A DNA stretch of 64,000 nt from Entomortierella parvispora (GCA_963573315.1 OY752154.1:1-64000), one strand, 5' to 3'; counted from the stretch's first letter, positions 1 through 8,973 are shown. Numbers and translations are program-made. The notes: generated from the letters alone by a model not told the origin.

Positions 1-73
1 GCCCCGATAGCTTAATTGGTTAAAGTAGAGGTTTGAAAAACCTTTGACGGTTGTTCGATTCAACCTCAGGGCA
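1..73 (+). tRNA. trnF: tRNA-Phe(GAA)
   Basis: The cloverleaf can be folded by eye: acceptor GCCCCGA pairs with TCAGGGC, the anticodon loop is TTGAAAA (anticodon GAA) and the T loop is TTCGATT on a GGTTG/CAACC stem. One acceptor pair is a C-A mismatch. It starts at the first base of the window. Confidence 0.88.
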
Positions 74-85
74 AAAATAATAAAG

Positions 86-135
86 TAAAAATTTGAAAAA
101 CTTTTTACATTTATTCGATTAATCCTTGAAGGAAA
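86..135 (+). repeat. Degenerate copy of the 3' half of trnF
   Basis: Directly after trnF the sequence repeats its anticodon-to-T-arm part in weakened form (TTTGAAAAAC, then TTATTCGATT, then a short 3' tail). The acceptor and D arm are missing, so it should not be a functional tRNA. Similar tails follow trnE and trnM. Confidence 0.6.
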
Positions 136-411
136 TATTATAATTAGAACTAACAAAAAAATTGATTTTTCTATAAAAATCATTATTTTATTAAATAATT
201 TTATTAAATAATTTTAATAAAATATTTAATTCATTTTTAATAACATGTAATAATGCTCTATTCTAATAATACAATCATTAATATATTATAAATATAAAAA
301 TAGATGTATCTTATCTATTAATTGTTAAAAGAGAACATTTTTTTGAAAATATAAACAGGTCTCTCAGGAGGAGGAAGGATTAAGAGCTAAAATATATTTA
401 TTAAAGACTTA

Positions 412-530
412 ATCTATATTAACATTTTTAATATTATAATTACTATTTTTACATAATTATTATCTTATCTATATTAACATTTTTAATATTATAATTACTA
501 TTTTTACATAATTATTATCTTATCTATATA
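412..530 (+). repeat. Tandem repeat, 55-bp unit
   Basis: Two exact copies of a 55-base AT-rich unit lie at 412-466 and 467-521, followed by the first eight bases of a third. No coding potential is seen. The rest of 136-411 is AT-rich sequence in which I see nothing except a GA-rich patch near 366-380. Confidence 0.85.
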
Positions 531-613
531 ATTATACTATGATCGTCTTGGTATAAATAATGTAAAATTTTATTATATTAGAGGCTGTGGCTTTATTGAA
601 TATAGAATAATAA

Positions 614-686
614 GCACTTGTAACTTAATTGGAAAAGTATAGATCTTCTAAGTCTAGTAATAATGGTTCAAATCCATTCGAGTGCT
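614..686 (+). tRNA. trnR(ucu): tRNA-Arg(UCU)
   Basis: Acceptor GCACTTG pairs with CGAGTGC. The anticodon loop CTTCTAA gives anticodon TCT, and the T arm carries TTCAAAT. It reads AGA/AGG codons, the commonest Arg codons in these AT-rich genes. It closely resembles trnR(ucg) at 2102 in the acceptor and D arm. Confidence 0.88.
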
Positions 687-1196
687 TACAGGGGAAGAAG
701 GAAAAGGACAATAAGCTTTCAATTTTATATTAGATGCATCCCGTCTTAGATAAGAAACTGACTATTCTCATTATAAATCAGCTTAAAAAGAGAGGATTAA
801 AATCATTAAGATATATAAAAAATGTCTTTAATTAAAATCTAAGATCTGTCTCTTATGGACAGATAATCTGAGGGATTATTTTCAAAGAATAATAATTATA
901 ACAATTCTTTCTTAATTCTAATTGTAATTAAAACTGTTAAAGAATTAGCTATTTATGTTGGTATCGGTTGGATAATAATTTTTATTAAAAATTTCTATTG
1001 ATTAAGCCCTCTTAAAATATATAATATTCAGAGTAATGAATAATTCACAATATTCATAGTTAAAATTAAAAAATATAAAAATAAACCAAAATCTTTATTT
1101 AAATATATCTACCTTAATATTTATTCTTTAATTTATTGATATAGCTGTCAGTAGTGTTGAATAAAGTGTAAACGTAACTTAAAATAATTAAATCTT
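687..1196. other. Intergenic, no gene seen
   Basis: AT-rich spacer between trnR(ucu) and an inverted rnl fragment. Somewhat GC-richer islands occur near 690-780 and 830-875, but they match no tRNA fold, reading frame or leader repeat that I recognise. Confidence 0.5.
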
Positions 1197-1310
1197 TAAA
1201 AGTAGCTTATCCAGTACTATTGCAACAGTAGTTGGTTCGGTCTTACACCTGGCCATGGTAAGATCACCTGGTTTCGGATCCTATATATAGTACTTTCCTC
1301 ATAAATTAAT
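1197..1310 (-). pseudogene. Inverted fragment of rnl (large rRNA domain II)
   Basis: The reverse complement of this stretch matches the rnl segment at about 29410-29520 almost base for base, including GTAAGACCGAACC and the CAACTACTGTTGCAATAG stem. The difference I could see is TAAGACCCG in rnl versus TAGGATCCG here. Flanking AT-rich bases (TTATTAATTTATGAGG) also match, but the rest of rnl is absent. It is therefore an isolated copy of about 110 bases, too short to be a functional rRNA. A small fragmented-rRNA role is possible but unlikely, since rnl itself is complete. Confidence 0.85.
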
Positions 1311-1651
1311 AAAAAATAAAGATTGTGGGATAATTAAAAATAAAATTACTATTTTAAACAAATATTATATATTTAATTATATTAAAATCAGAAATGGTTT
1401 TATCTTAACAAAAATACTAAAATTTGAAAAATAATAAAGTTTTAAGTTCAATTAAAATATATAAGCTATAAAACTGATATAAAATTATAAAACTGATATA
1501 AATGTATATATAAATAAATAAAGAAAATTAGTCATCAATTATAATAAGTGTGAAATTAAATAAATAGATTTAAAACTTATTTATTTCAAAAATAACATAT
1601 ATTTAAGTTCTTTTTAATCTAAAAAAAAATTTTTTTTGGCGTAAGAGATTT
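1311..1651. other. Intergenic, no gene seen
   Basis: Very AT-rich spacer. Near 1455-1505 the phrase ATAAAACTGATATAAA occurs twice as a short direct repeat. Nothing else is recognisable. Confidence 0.5.
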
Positions 1652-1652
1652 G

Positions 1653-1725
1653 GGCGAAAACAAGGGTTCGAACCTTGGTATATAGATCCACAATCTACCG
1701 TTCTGCCAATTGAACTATAATCGCC
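1653..1725 (-). tRNA. trnH: tRNA-His(GUG)
   Basis: On the minus strand the acceptor begins GGCGATT and ends TCGCC. The anticodon stem-loop TAGAT-TGTGGAT-CTATA gives anticodon GTG, and the T arm CAAGG/CCTTG encloses TTCGAAC. The innermost acceptor pairs are weak. Confidence 0.85.
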
Positions 1726-2101
1726 TTATTTATAATATAATTATTATTGCCCATCTCTTCCTTTTCATTTTAATTTTTTTAATCAAAAGGTAATTGATTT
1801 TTAATAATATATATTAAAAATTTAAATTTTATTTAATAATTTACTATTATTCATAAATAATCTATATTTTAAACTTAAAGGGTCAAAAATATATAAGATT
1901 TAATCATTTAATCATTTTATCTGGTAAAATATTTAGTTTTATTCTTTTTTATAATATCAGGATAGATTATATTTATAAAATCTTATTATTCTCTCTATTA
2001 GGATCAGGAATTAAATATCCTTATTTATTAAATTAATCGGGCCAAATTAGTTAATAAGTATTAAAAGATCACTAAAATTAGGAATTTTAATTTAAAATTA
2101 A
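1726..2101. other. Intergenic, no gene seen
   Basis: AT-rich spacer between trnH (minus) and trnR(ucg) (plus). No open frame, tRNA fold or recognised leader repeat. Confidence 0.5.
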
Positions 2102-2174
2102 GCACTTGTAACTTAATTGGAAAAGTATGAGTCTTCGAAACTTAGCAATAATAGTTCAAATCTATTCAAGTGTT
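2102..2174 (+). tRNA. trnR(ucg): tRNA-Arg(UCG)
   Basis: Acceptor GCACTTG pairs with CAAGTGT. The anticodon loop CTTCGAA gives TCG, which would read CGN codons. The acceptor and D arm are the same as in trnR(ucu) at 614 and the two T arms are similar, so the two genes look like duplicates that differ in the anticodon. Confidence 0.82.
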
Positions 2175-2285
2175 CTTATATTTTTTATTATTTTATAAGA
2201 AAAAGAATATTTAATAAATTATATATATATTTTTACTAAAATAATTAATGGTCTGTATAATTATTATAGTTTTATTAATATATAA

Positions 2286-2356
2286 GCAGTTATAGGTAAA
2301 TGGTATACCAGTGCTCTTCCAAAGCGATATTCCTTTTTCGATTAAAGGTAACTGCA
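2286..2356 (+). tRNA. trnG: tRNA-Gly(UCC)
   Basis: Acceptor GCAGTTA pairs with TAACTGC. The anticodon loop CTTCCAA gives TCC; the first anticodon-stem pair is a G-A mismatch. It sits 180 bases upstream of nad1. A degenerate copy of trnG plus the nad1 leader is found inverted at 63530-63740. Confidence 0.82.
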
Positions 2357-2536
2357 AAACCTGATTAGCTTTATAAGGTTCGTCCTCCCTTAGCTCAGGA
2401 TAGATATGATGATAAGTAAGGTCTCTAAATATATAACAAGTATATTTATATACTTTGTATTATCTCCTTTAGGGGATAAAGCTCTTAAAAGGGTAAAAAG
2501 AGTTTAAACAGAGATAAAGAATTAATAAATAATAAA
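2357..2536 (+). promoter_or_regulatory. nad1 5' leader
   Basis: Spacer between trnG and the nad1 ATG, containing GTAAGGTCTCTA and GAGTTTAAACAGAGATAAAG. Both phrases recur, in the same order, ahead of the GIY-YIG gene at 62765-63529 (minus). Two unrelated reading frames sharing this leader suggests that it carries transcription or translation signals. That role is inferred from the duplication only. Confidence 0.55.
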
Positions 2537-3535
2537 ATGATAATTAATAATACGATGACAATTAATAATACAATTAATTCATTATTAGAAGCATTAATTG
2601 TGATAGGGCCTTTATTAGGTTCAATAGCTTACGTAACTATTGCTGAACGTAAAATAATGGGATCAATGCAGAGAAGAATTGGGCCAAACAAAGTTGGTTA
2701 TTACGGATTATTACAAGCATTTGCAGATGCTCTAAAATTATTAGTTAAAGAATTAGTTTTACCTTCAAACACTGATAAAATACTTTTTGTATTAGCACCT
2801 ATGATTTCTTTAGTTAGTGGTTTATTAGTTTGGACTCTTATACCATATGGAAAAGGTTTAGTAATAGCTGATTTTTCATTAGGAATTGTTACAATTTTAG
2901 CTATATCTTCAGTAGCAGCTTATGGAATTATCTTAGCAGGTTGGGCCTCAAATAATAAATATTCATTTATTGGTTCTTTACGAGCTACAGCCCAATTAAT
3001 AAGTTATGAAGTAGTTTTTGGGTTAATAATTTTATTAGTAATTTTTTTCGTAGGTTCATTTAATTTAACTACAATTATAGAATCTCAAAAAGCTATTTGG
3101 TATATTGTGCCGTTATTTCCTATAGCATTAATGTTTTTAATAGCAATATTAGCTGAAAGTAATAGAGCACCTTTTGATTTACCAGAATCAGAATCAGAAT
3201 TAACAGCTGGATTTATGACTGAATATTCAGCATTCCCTTTTGTATTTTTCTTCTTAGCTGAATACGGAGCTATTGTATTCTTATCTACATTATCTTCAAT
3301 ACTGTTTTTAGGAGGGTATCTTATACCTGGTGTTGAATCAAATGGTTTAATGACTGGTTTATCTTTAGGATTTAAAACTTCATTTATTTTATTCTTATTC
3401 ATCTGGATTAGAGCAAGTTTTCCTAGATTAAGGTACGATCAACTTATGTCAAGTATTTGGTCTAAAATGCTTCCTGTTGTTATAGCGTTTTCAATCTTAA
3501 TTCCGTGTATCATCAAAGCTTTTGAGATATATTAA
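2537..3535 (+). CDS. nad1: NADH dehydrogenase subunit 1
   Basis: Membrane subunit of respiratory complex I that links the quinone site to the proton-pumping arm in the inner membrane. The 332-residue protein has the family signatures: AERKIMGSMQRRIGPNKVG near residues 36-54, LAESNRAPFDLPE near 207-219 and TEYSAFPFVFFFLAEY near 229-244, with eight or so hydrophobic segments. An in-frame ATG lies just inside (residue 7), so the true start could be six codons later. The last 33 codons also exist as a separate relic at 4935-5036, which differs almost only at silent sites, so the present 3' end probably arrived with the adjacent GIY-YIG cassette. The C-rich motif (ACACCCCCT) follows the stop by about 20 bases. 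Confidence 0.97.
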   Translation: MIINNTMTINNTINSLLEALIVIGPLLGSIAYVTIAERKIMGSMQRRIGPNKVGYYGLLQAFADALKLLVKELVLPSNTDKILFVLAPMISLVSGLLVWTLIPYGKGLVIADFSLGIVTILAISSVAAYGIILAGWASNNKYSFIGSLRATAQLISYEVVFGLIILLVIFFVGSFNLTTIIESQKAIWYIVPLFPIALMFLIAILAESNRAPFDLPESESELTAGFMTEYSAFPFVFFFLAEYGAIVFLSTLSSILFLGGYLIPGVESNGLMTGLSLGFKTSFILFLFIWIRASFPRLRYDQLMSSIWSKMLPVVIAFSILIPCIIKAFEIY

Positions 3536-3598
3536 TTATAATCAAGACTTGAAATATACACCCCCTAAAAATTTAACAGCAATGCTTCTTATAAAGGG

Positions 3599-3682
3599 GG
3601 TTCAGCTTCAGAATAGGGGGGTCTACTTAGCGGTTATTAGCTATAAAGAAGAAAAGTTGGTTAATTTCTGTAATTAACAATT
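3599..3682 (+). repeat. nad2-type leader copy
   Basis: Contains GGTTCAGCTTC, a G-rich run and TTAGCTATAAAGAAGAA, the same blocks that precede native nad2 (39720-39776, minus). Other copies lie at 23528, 28545 and 52927. Here it leads into an ORF that begins with nad2-like codons. Confidence 0.75.
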
Positions 3683-4912
3683 ATGTTATTATTAATTATA
3701 ATTAAATTACTAGTAATGACGATACCATTAGCTTCTACTTATTTATCAACAATCTTAATTCACGATTTGCTTTTCATAGAATCTTTATACTCATATAGTA
3801 TTTCAGAAATTTATGGAGGGTTATTTCAAACAACTTTATTATCTCAAAACCCATTATTTTTGGGTGATTATTATTTTATAGAACAATCTTATATTTTATT
3901 ATCTTTAATTCCTATAGTCAATATTAATGAAGACTCTAATAAACCTGTTTATGTTTATAACATTGAAACTAAATCATTAGAAATTAAATATGAGTCCCAT
4001 AAATGCTTAGTAAATGGTTTAAAAGTTTCTTCTAAAACCTTAATTAAATATTTAAGTACTGGACAAGTTTTTAGAGAAAAATACATTTTTTCAAATAATT
4101 TAATAGAATCTAGTATTTTAGAATTAAAAATAGATAACTATAAAGCTTTGACTGGTTATTTTTCAAATATAGAAACGGATACAATATTAAATACTAAATT
4201 AAAAACATGGTTATTGACTAATAAACCCGTTAGGTATTATCTAAATAGTGCCAATTCTGAAGAATTTATTTTAACAAATAATAAGAATAAAACAGGAATT
4301 TATTTATTTTTAAATAATACGAATGGAAAAATATATGTAGGGTCAGCAAAAGATCTAAGAACCAGATTAAGATCTTATTATAATCCTAAAGAGTTAGTAA
4401 GAAATCAGTTTTTAATTCAAAAAGCCATTATAAAATATGGTCATATAAACTTTTCATTAATAATTCTTGAATATTGTAATATTGATAATTTATATACGCA
4501 AGAACAGTACTTCATTGACCTGTTTTCCCCAGAATACAACATACTAAAATTAGCAGGTAGTCCTTTGGGGTACAAGCACACGAGTGAGACTAAAGCTAGA
4601 ATTGTAGCTAGGTTAACAGATTCTAAGTTATCTAAAGAGACTAAGGATAAAATAGCATTTAAGGCTCTCGGAAGAAAACATTCTGAATCTACAATACTGA
4701 AAATGATTGAAACTAGACAAAATAGTATAACAAAAAACTATAAAAAAGTATATATTTTTTTAAATGATAATCCTAATATATTATATAAGGAATTTCGATC
4801 CTATACCGAAGCTTCTTTATATTTAAATTGTTCTAGAGAGACTGTGTCTAATTATATAGATACTGGTAAACTATATAAAGAAAAATATATTTTAAAATCC
4901 TACCTCTCATAA
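3683..4912 (+). CDS. GIY-YIG homing endonuclease with captured nad2 N-terminus
   Basis: The 409-residue ORF starts with about 65 residues resembling the native nad2 N-terminus (TIPLASTYLSTILIH, then GGLFQTTLLSQ). A region that looks like a NUMOD1-type DNA-binding repeat follows (about 95-150). The GIY-YIG nuclease domain has KTGIYLF near 207 and KIYVGSAKDLRTRLRSYY near 218. The tail has the GYKHTSET motif typical of NUMOD3 and a helix-turn-helix-like end. Such enzymes cut an allele lacking the element and promote copying into it. It lies between nad1 and the displaced nad1 3' end, so nad1 is the likely target. It is full length and unbroken. Start codon and expression presumably come from the captured nad2 leader (inference). 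Confidence 0.88.
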   Translation: MLLLIIIKLLVMTIPLASTYLSTILIHDLLFIESLYSYSISEIYGGLFQTTLLSQNPLFLGDYYFIEQSYILLSLIPIVNINEDSNKPVYVYNIETKSLEIKYESHKCLVNGLKVSSKTLIKYLSTGQVFREKYIFSNNLIESSILELKIDNYKALTGYFSNIETDTILNTKLKTWLLTNKPVRYYLNSANSEEFILTNNKNKTGIYLFLNNTNGKIYVGSAKDLRTRLRSYYNPKELVRNQFLIQKAIIKYGHINFSLIILEYCNIDNLYTQEQYFIDLFSPEYNILKLAGSPLGYKHTSETKARIVARLTDSKLSKETKDKIAFKALGRKHSESTILKMIETRQNSITKNYKKVYIFLNDNPNILYKEFRSYTEASLYLNCSRETVSNYIDTGKLYKEKYILKSYLS

Positions 4913-4934
4913 AATTTTAAAAAACTCCCCCCCT

Positions 4935-5036
4935 CTTGATCAATTAATGTCAGCAATATGGTCTAAAATGTTACCAGTAGTTATTGCATTCTCAATTTTA
5001 ATCCCGTGTATTATTAAAGCTTTTGAAATATATTAA
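4935..5036 (+). pseudogene. Displaced 3' end of nad1
   Basis: Translates as the last 33 residues of nad1 with one Ser-to-Ala change, yet about a dozen codons differ silently from the functional copy. It keeps the stop codon and the downstream block (TTATAATCAAATC... then ACACCCC) seen after nad1. It has no start and directly follows a C-rich run (ACTCCCCCCC) at the end of the GIY-YIG cassette, so it is a leftover of the pre-insertion gene. Confidence 0.9.
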
Positions 5037-5539
5037 TTTATAATCAAATCTTTAAAATATACACCCCTCTAATAATTTTACAGTTATACTCTTTAACTAA
5101 TAATAAAAATCTGCTTTAAAATAAGGGAGAGGGATATATCTAATAAATAGTAACTAAAAAAGTAAAATTAAAAATGTATTTTACAAATATGTTGTTATTA
5201 AATATAATTATATTTGTAATAACGGTAATTTTTAATTGATTGTATTTTAATAAAAAACTGTTCAGTTTTTAAATATATATAAAAATACAATAATACGTTA
5301 TATTAAGAGTAGTAAATCATTTATAGGTAATGGATTCTTTCCATATTTGTTTTTAATTTGACTTCAAAACAAGACAATAATATATAATTATTAATTATAA
5401 TAGGAATATAATATATTTATAATATATTATGATTAAAAAACAAAGATACTTAATTTAAAAATTAATTTTATTTTTACAAATCTATTAACTCTATTTTCTG
5501 ATAAGATAATACTTGATATTTTTTAAAATTAATTGTAAA
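5037..5539. other. Intergenic, no gene seen
   Basis: AT-rich spacer before the cox2 leader. No tRNA fold or reading frame was supported. A stretch near 5310-5375 looks faintly tRNA-like but does not close into a cloverleaf. Confidence 0.45.
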
Positions 5540-5544
5540 TAATA

Positions 5545-5588
5545 AGTGGTTATAATAAATTTTTACCGTTACTAATACTTAATTATTA
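5545..5588 (+). promoter_or_regulatory. cox2 leader block shared with atp9
   Basis: The run AAGTGGT, an AT stretch, then TTTTTACCGTTA and ATACTTAAT aligns with the block at 36426-36467 upstream of atp9. It lies about 45-85 bases before the cox2 start. Conservation between two unrelated genes suggests a promoter, processing or translation-activator site; which one cannot be told. Confidence 0.5.
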
Positions 5589-5626
5589 AGTATTATTTTT
5601 TTGTACGAAACTTTTTTTTTATTAAA

Positions 5627-7084
5627 ATGTTATTTAAATTATTCAATATATTTTCAATTGCTCATTGTGATGTCGCGGAGCCATGGCAATTATCATTTCA
5701 AGATGGTGCATCACCATCTTTTGAGGGAATTGTAGATCTACATGATCAAATTATGTTTTATTTAGTAATAATCGTTATTGGAGTATCTTGGATGTTAGGT
5801 ATAATTATAGTTAAATTCAATACTGCTAAAAATCCTATTGTATACAAATACTTTACACATGGTACAGTTATAGAATTAATCTGGACTGTAACTCCTGCAT
5901 TTGTATTAGTTGCAATAGCATTCCCAAGTTTTAGATTATTATATCTTATGGATGAAGTAATAGATCCTGCAATTACTGTTAAAGCTGTAGGTTCTCAATG
6001 GTTCTGGAGTTATGAATATTCTGATTATATTTCAGATTCTGGAGAACCAATAGCTTTTGATAGTTTTATGGTACCTGAATCAGATTTAGAAGAAGGACAG
6101 TTTAGACTATTAGAGGTGGATAACAGAGTTGTATTGCCTACTGATACTCATGTTAGATTTATTTTAACGGGTAGTGATGTAATTCACTCTTTTGCAGTAC
6201 CTGCCTTAGGACTTAAATTAGATGCTCTTCCAGGTAGATTGAATCAAACTTCAACGTTTATTAACAGAGAAGGTTTATTCTATGGACAATGTTCAGAAAT
6301 TTGTGGTGTTAACCATGGGTTTATGCCGATCGTAATCGAAGCTGTTTCTTTAGAGAAATACATGGCTTGGTTGAACGAACAATTAAACTCCCCCCTTAGT
6401 GAAGAAAGTTTAATAACCTTAGGTATATCTTCTTTATTTATTAATAATCGATCTTTTAGTAGCGGAAGAAAATTAACAAATATTGAAAAGGATGAATTTT
6501 CTATACCACAGTATTTACATGAAGTAATTATTGGTTCTTGTTTAGGGGATTTACATATAAATAAACGTGCTACTAATTCTAGATTAATCTTTAAACAGGG
6601 TTTAAAAAATAAAGATTATATTTCTCATTTATTTAACTTGTTTTCGAATTATTCTAATATGGGAACTCCTAAACATAGTGAATTTTTTGATAAAAGAACT
6701 AATAAAACATATACTTCTATTGATTTCAGAACTTTTTCTTTACCTTGTTTTAATTATTATTATGATTTATTTTATGTTGATGGAGTAAAAAGAATTCCTG
6801 AAAATATAGGTGAACTTTTAACCCCCATTAGTTTAGCTTATTGGGCTATGGACGATGGTAGCTCACATACAAAAGGGTTTTATTTATGTACTGATTCCTA
6901 TCTTTTAAGCGATACTCAATTATTAATTAAAGTTTTAAAGGATAATTTTGATTTAAATTGTACGTATCATATGAAAAGAAAAGACCAGTATAGAATTTAT
7001 ATTAAAACTGAATCATTGGAGAAATTTAGATCCATAGTAACACCTTACTTCCATGAATCAATGATGTATAAACTTACTAATTAA
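5627..7084 (+). CDS. cox2: Cytochrome c oxidase subunit 2, fused to LAGLIDADG endonuclease
   Basis: Cox2 receives electrons from cytochrome c through its CuA centre on the intermembrane-space side. Residues 1-254 (5627-6388) form a complete Cox2: two membrane helices (about 40-65 and 85-105), the aromatic motif QWFWSYEY near 125, and the CuA ligands [15 protein letters not shown] near 220-232. The frame continues without a stop through a C-rich motif read as NSP into a LAGLIDADG protein (residues 255-485). In the relic copy at 7735-7805 the same position has a TAA before the C-rich motif, so the native stop was lost on fusion. The Cox2 part must be released by proteolysis or the tail tolerated; this is not visible in the sequence. 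Confidence 0.95.
   Translation: MLFKLFNIFSIAHCDVAEPWQLSFQDGASPSFEGIVDLHDQIMFYLVIIVIGVSWMLGIIIVKFNTAKNPIVYKYFTHGTVIELIWTVTPAFVLVAIAFPSFRLLYLMDEVIDPAITVKAVGSQWFWSYEYSDYISDSGEPIAFDSFMVPESDLEEGQFRLLEVDNRVVLPTDTHVRFILTGSDVIHSFAVPALGLKLDALPGRLNQTSTFINREGLFYGQCSEICGVNHGFMPIVIEAVSLEKYMAWLNEQLNSPLSEESLITLGISSLFINNRSFSSGRKLTNIEKDEFSIPQYLHEVIIGSCLGDLHINKRATNSRLIFKQGLKNKDYISHLFNLFSNYSNMGTPKHSEFFDKRTNKTYTSIDFRTFSLPCFNYYYDLFYVDGVKRIPENIGELLTPISLAYWAMDDGSSHTKGFYLCTDSYLLSDTQLLIKVLKDNFDLNCTYHMKRKDQYRIYIKTESLEKFRSIVTPYFHESMMYKLTN
6389..7084 (+). CDS. LAGLIDADG homing endonuclease domain of the cox2 fusion
   Basis: The fused tail has two degenerate LAGLIDADG motifs of the LAGLIDADG_2 type: [12 protein letters not shown] and [10 protein letters not shown], followed by FYLCTDSY. 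It ends [10 protein letters not shown], as do the related proteins at 35619 and 49443. With those two it forms a close family sharing SRLIFKQGL-, NYYYDLFY- and YRIYIKTES-like blocks. Unlike its relatives it has no leader or start of its own and is expressed as a cox2 extension. cox2 is its likely homing target, since a displaced cox2 3' half follows. Confidence 0.88.
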   Translation, partial: SPLSEESLITLGISSLFINNRSFSSGRKLTNIEKDEFSIPQYLHEVIIGSCLGDLHINKRATNSRLIFKQGLKNKDYISHLFNLFSNYSNMGTPKHSEFFDKRTNKTYTSIDFRTFSLPCFNYYYDLFYVDGVKRIPENIGELLTPISLAYWAMDDGSSHTKGFYLCTDSYLLSDTQLLIKVLKDNFDLNCTYHMKRKDQYRIYIKTESLEKFRSIVTPYFHESMMYKLTN

Positions 7085-7144
7085 TGCTTAATTATTTCTT
7101 TATTTTTTATTTGCCATTTATGGTTCTGAAAGACCTGGCATAAC

Positions 7145-7805
7145 AACTGATTTGCCTGGTTGAACGAAGAACTAAACTCCCCCTCTTTCATTAATAATTT
7201 TAAAGGATCTAATATAACAGCTGATTTAGAAGAAGGTCAATTTAGATTACTTGAAGTAGATAATAGAGTAGTATTACCTGTTGATACGCACGTTAGATTT
7301 ATATTAACAGGAAGCGACGTTATCCATTCATTCGCCGTACCAGCTTTAGGTCTTAAATTAGATGCTTTACCAGGTCGATTGAATCAAACTTCAACGTTTA
7401 TTAACAGAGAAGGTTTATTTTACGGACAATGTTCAGAAATTTGTGGTGTTAACCATGGGTAAAAATAAGCCCCTTAAAATAGTAATATTTTAATGTAAAT
7501 AGGGAAAATTGCAAGGACATCCATAACATAGGTGGACAATTTGCAGCGGAGCATATATCAGTGTTTAAAAGGTATATGAACGTTCAACGACTAATCGGTG
7601 AGCCACACTAGCAATAAACCGGACACGATAACCCTACAACCAATTATTTCTAATTTACTGGTTGATGACATAGTCTAAGCCAATAGGTAACTATTGGAGG
7701 ATAAAGATAAACACTTTATCGATAATAATAACTGTTATGCCAATTGTAATCGAGGCTGTTTCTTTAGAGAAATACATGGCTTGGTTAAACGAACAATTAA
7801 ACTAA
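7145..7805 (+). pseudogene. Displaced 3' half of cox2, interrupted by a group I intron
   Basis: At 7153-7192 there is a copy of the end of cox2 (WLNEELN then NSP from the C-rich motif). From about 7222 the second half of cox2 is repeated (DLEEGQF... to GVNHG), followed by an intron and the terminal exon 7735-7805 with its own TAA. The first part differs from functional cox2 mainly at silent sites, while the roughly 80 bases before the intron site are nearly identical. No cox2 start exists upstream, so it is non-coding on its own. Confidence 0.9.
7461..7734 (+). other. ORF-less group I intron in the cox2 relic
   Basis: The junctions GGGT|AAAAATAAG and AACTG|TTATGCC restore HGFMP in frame and obey the group I rule (U before, G at the end). 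The 274-base interior has core-like elements GTTCAACGACTAATCGGTGAGCC and, near the end, GATGACATAGTCTAAGC. No endonuclease is encoded. The functional cox2 lacks this intron. Similar cores are seen in rnl intron 2 and cox1 intron 5. Confidence 0.82.
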
Positions 7806-8659
7806 ACTCCCCCTTTCTAAGTTAAAAAAAAATGTTATAAAATTAGTTATAAATTAATATATTACATTTTAATATGTGATCAAATAAGTTTGATTTTTAT
7901 ATTTTGTGATAAATATCAAAAGACGTAAACACTATCTGTTTTAACTTTATTTAATATATTTTATAATTATATTAAATTTAATATATCTTATAATTATATT
8001 AAATTTAATATCAGTTCGGATGATTAAGACTTTGATCTATTATAGGCCAATATTTAATTTTATTCTTTAAAAAAACTAAGAAAGATATCTAAATATAAAA
8101 TTATTTATTTTTTAATTAAGTCTGATATTATTTATTTTTTTTTTTTAATTTACTAAAAGAATAATAATCTGGGCCTATTTATATTATTTATTTATCTGTG
8201 AATGAATTCTATTTAAATTTTTTAATGGCTAATCAATCATTATAAATTATTTTTCTTTTTATTAGGATTTAATTTAAATATTGGTTTATAATAATATTCT
8301 TCAAATTATTAAGGAATAGTAATAAAAGAAATTGTAATAAAAAACATCAATTAAATTTCGAAGCTTCTTATACAGCATTATTCTCTTTTATTATAATATT
8401 TTAGTTATTAAATGATTTATTAAAATCATAATAATTATAAAGATAAAATTAAAAAATATTTTCTCTCAAAACTTTCTTCAAGGGTTGTACCGAAGAGAAT
8501 GATCTCGAATAGCTAAAAAAATAATAAAATAATAAATTATTATTATTAATTTATTTCGCAAATTAATTCCCAATTAATTAAAAATGATAGAAATCAAAAT
8601 TAATTAGGTTATATTATTTCAAAATAATTAATTTTTCTCAGACCTGAGTCAGGACTTTA
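7806..8659. other. Intergenic, no gene seen
   Basis: AT-rich spacer starting with the C-rich motif (AAACTCCCCC at 7801-7811). A 30-base unit (TATAATTATATTAAATTTAA core) is tandemly repeated near 7950-8010. A GC-richer patch at 8460-8515 matches nothing recognised. Confidence 0.5.
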
Positions 8660-8731
8660 TGGAGACAAAAAGACTCGAACTTTTCTCTTTGGTATGCAAA
8701 ACCAATATATTACCAGATATACGATGTCCCC
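8660..8731 (-). tRNA. trnA: tRNA-Ala(UGC)
   Basis: The minus strand folds with acceptor GGGGACA/TGTCTCC and anticodon stem-loop TTGGT-TTTGCAT-ACCAA (anticodon TGC). The T arm contains TTCGAGT. Confidence 0.86.
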
Positions 8732-8890
8732 ATATTTATTATGATCTAAATTACCCCCTTTAGAATAAATTTATTCTATTTTTGTTAAGTCTATATTTTT
8801 ACTATTTTTATTTTTAAATTAAGTTCACTGAGATTAACATTTCGTCTCTCTTTTATTATTTAGATTAAGTAATAATATTATATATTTTTT

Positions 8891-8973
8891 ATGGATAGTG
8901 AGACTTGAACTCACATGATAATAAATCAAGTTAGCCTAAATAACTCGCGTAAACCAATTTCCGCCTTACCCAT
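8891..8973 (-). tRNA. trnL(uag): tRNA-Leu(UAG)
   Basis: On the minus strand the acceptor is ATGGGTA/TATCCAT. Anticodon stem-loop AGTTA-TTTAGGC-TAACT gives TAG. A long variable arm (TGATTATTATCA) and T arm GTGAG/CTCAC mark it as class II. The Leu(UAA) isoacceptor was not found in the window. Confidence 0.87.

Noticed and set aside
3085-3402. 105-codon minus-strand frame inside nad1
   Set aside because: Shadow of nad1 on the opposite strand; highly polar, no homology, no leader.
5310-5375. Possible tRNA upstream of cox2
   Set aside because: GGTAATGGATTC and a TTC-containing loop are suggestive, but no acceptor stem or anticodon arm could be closed.
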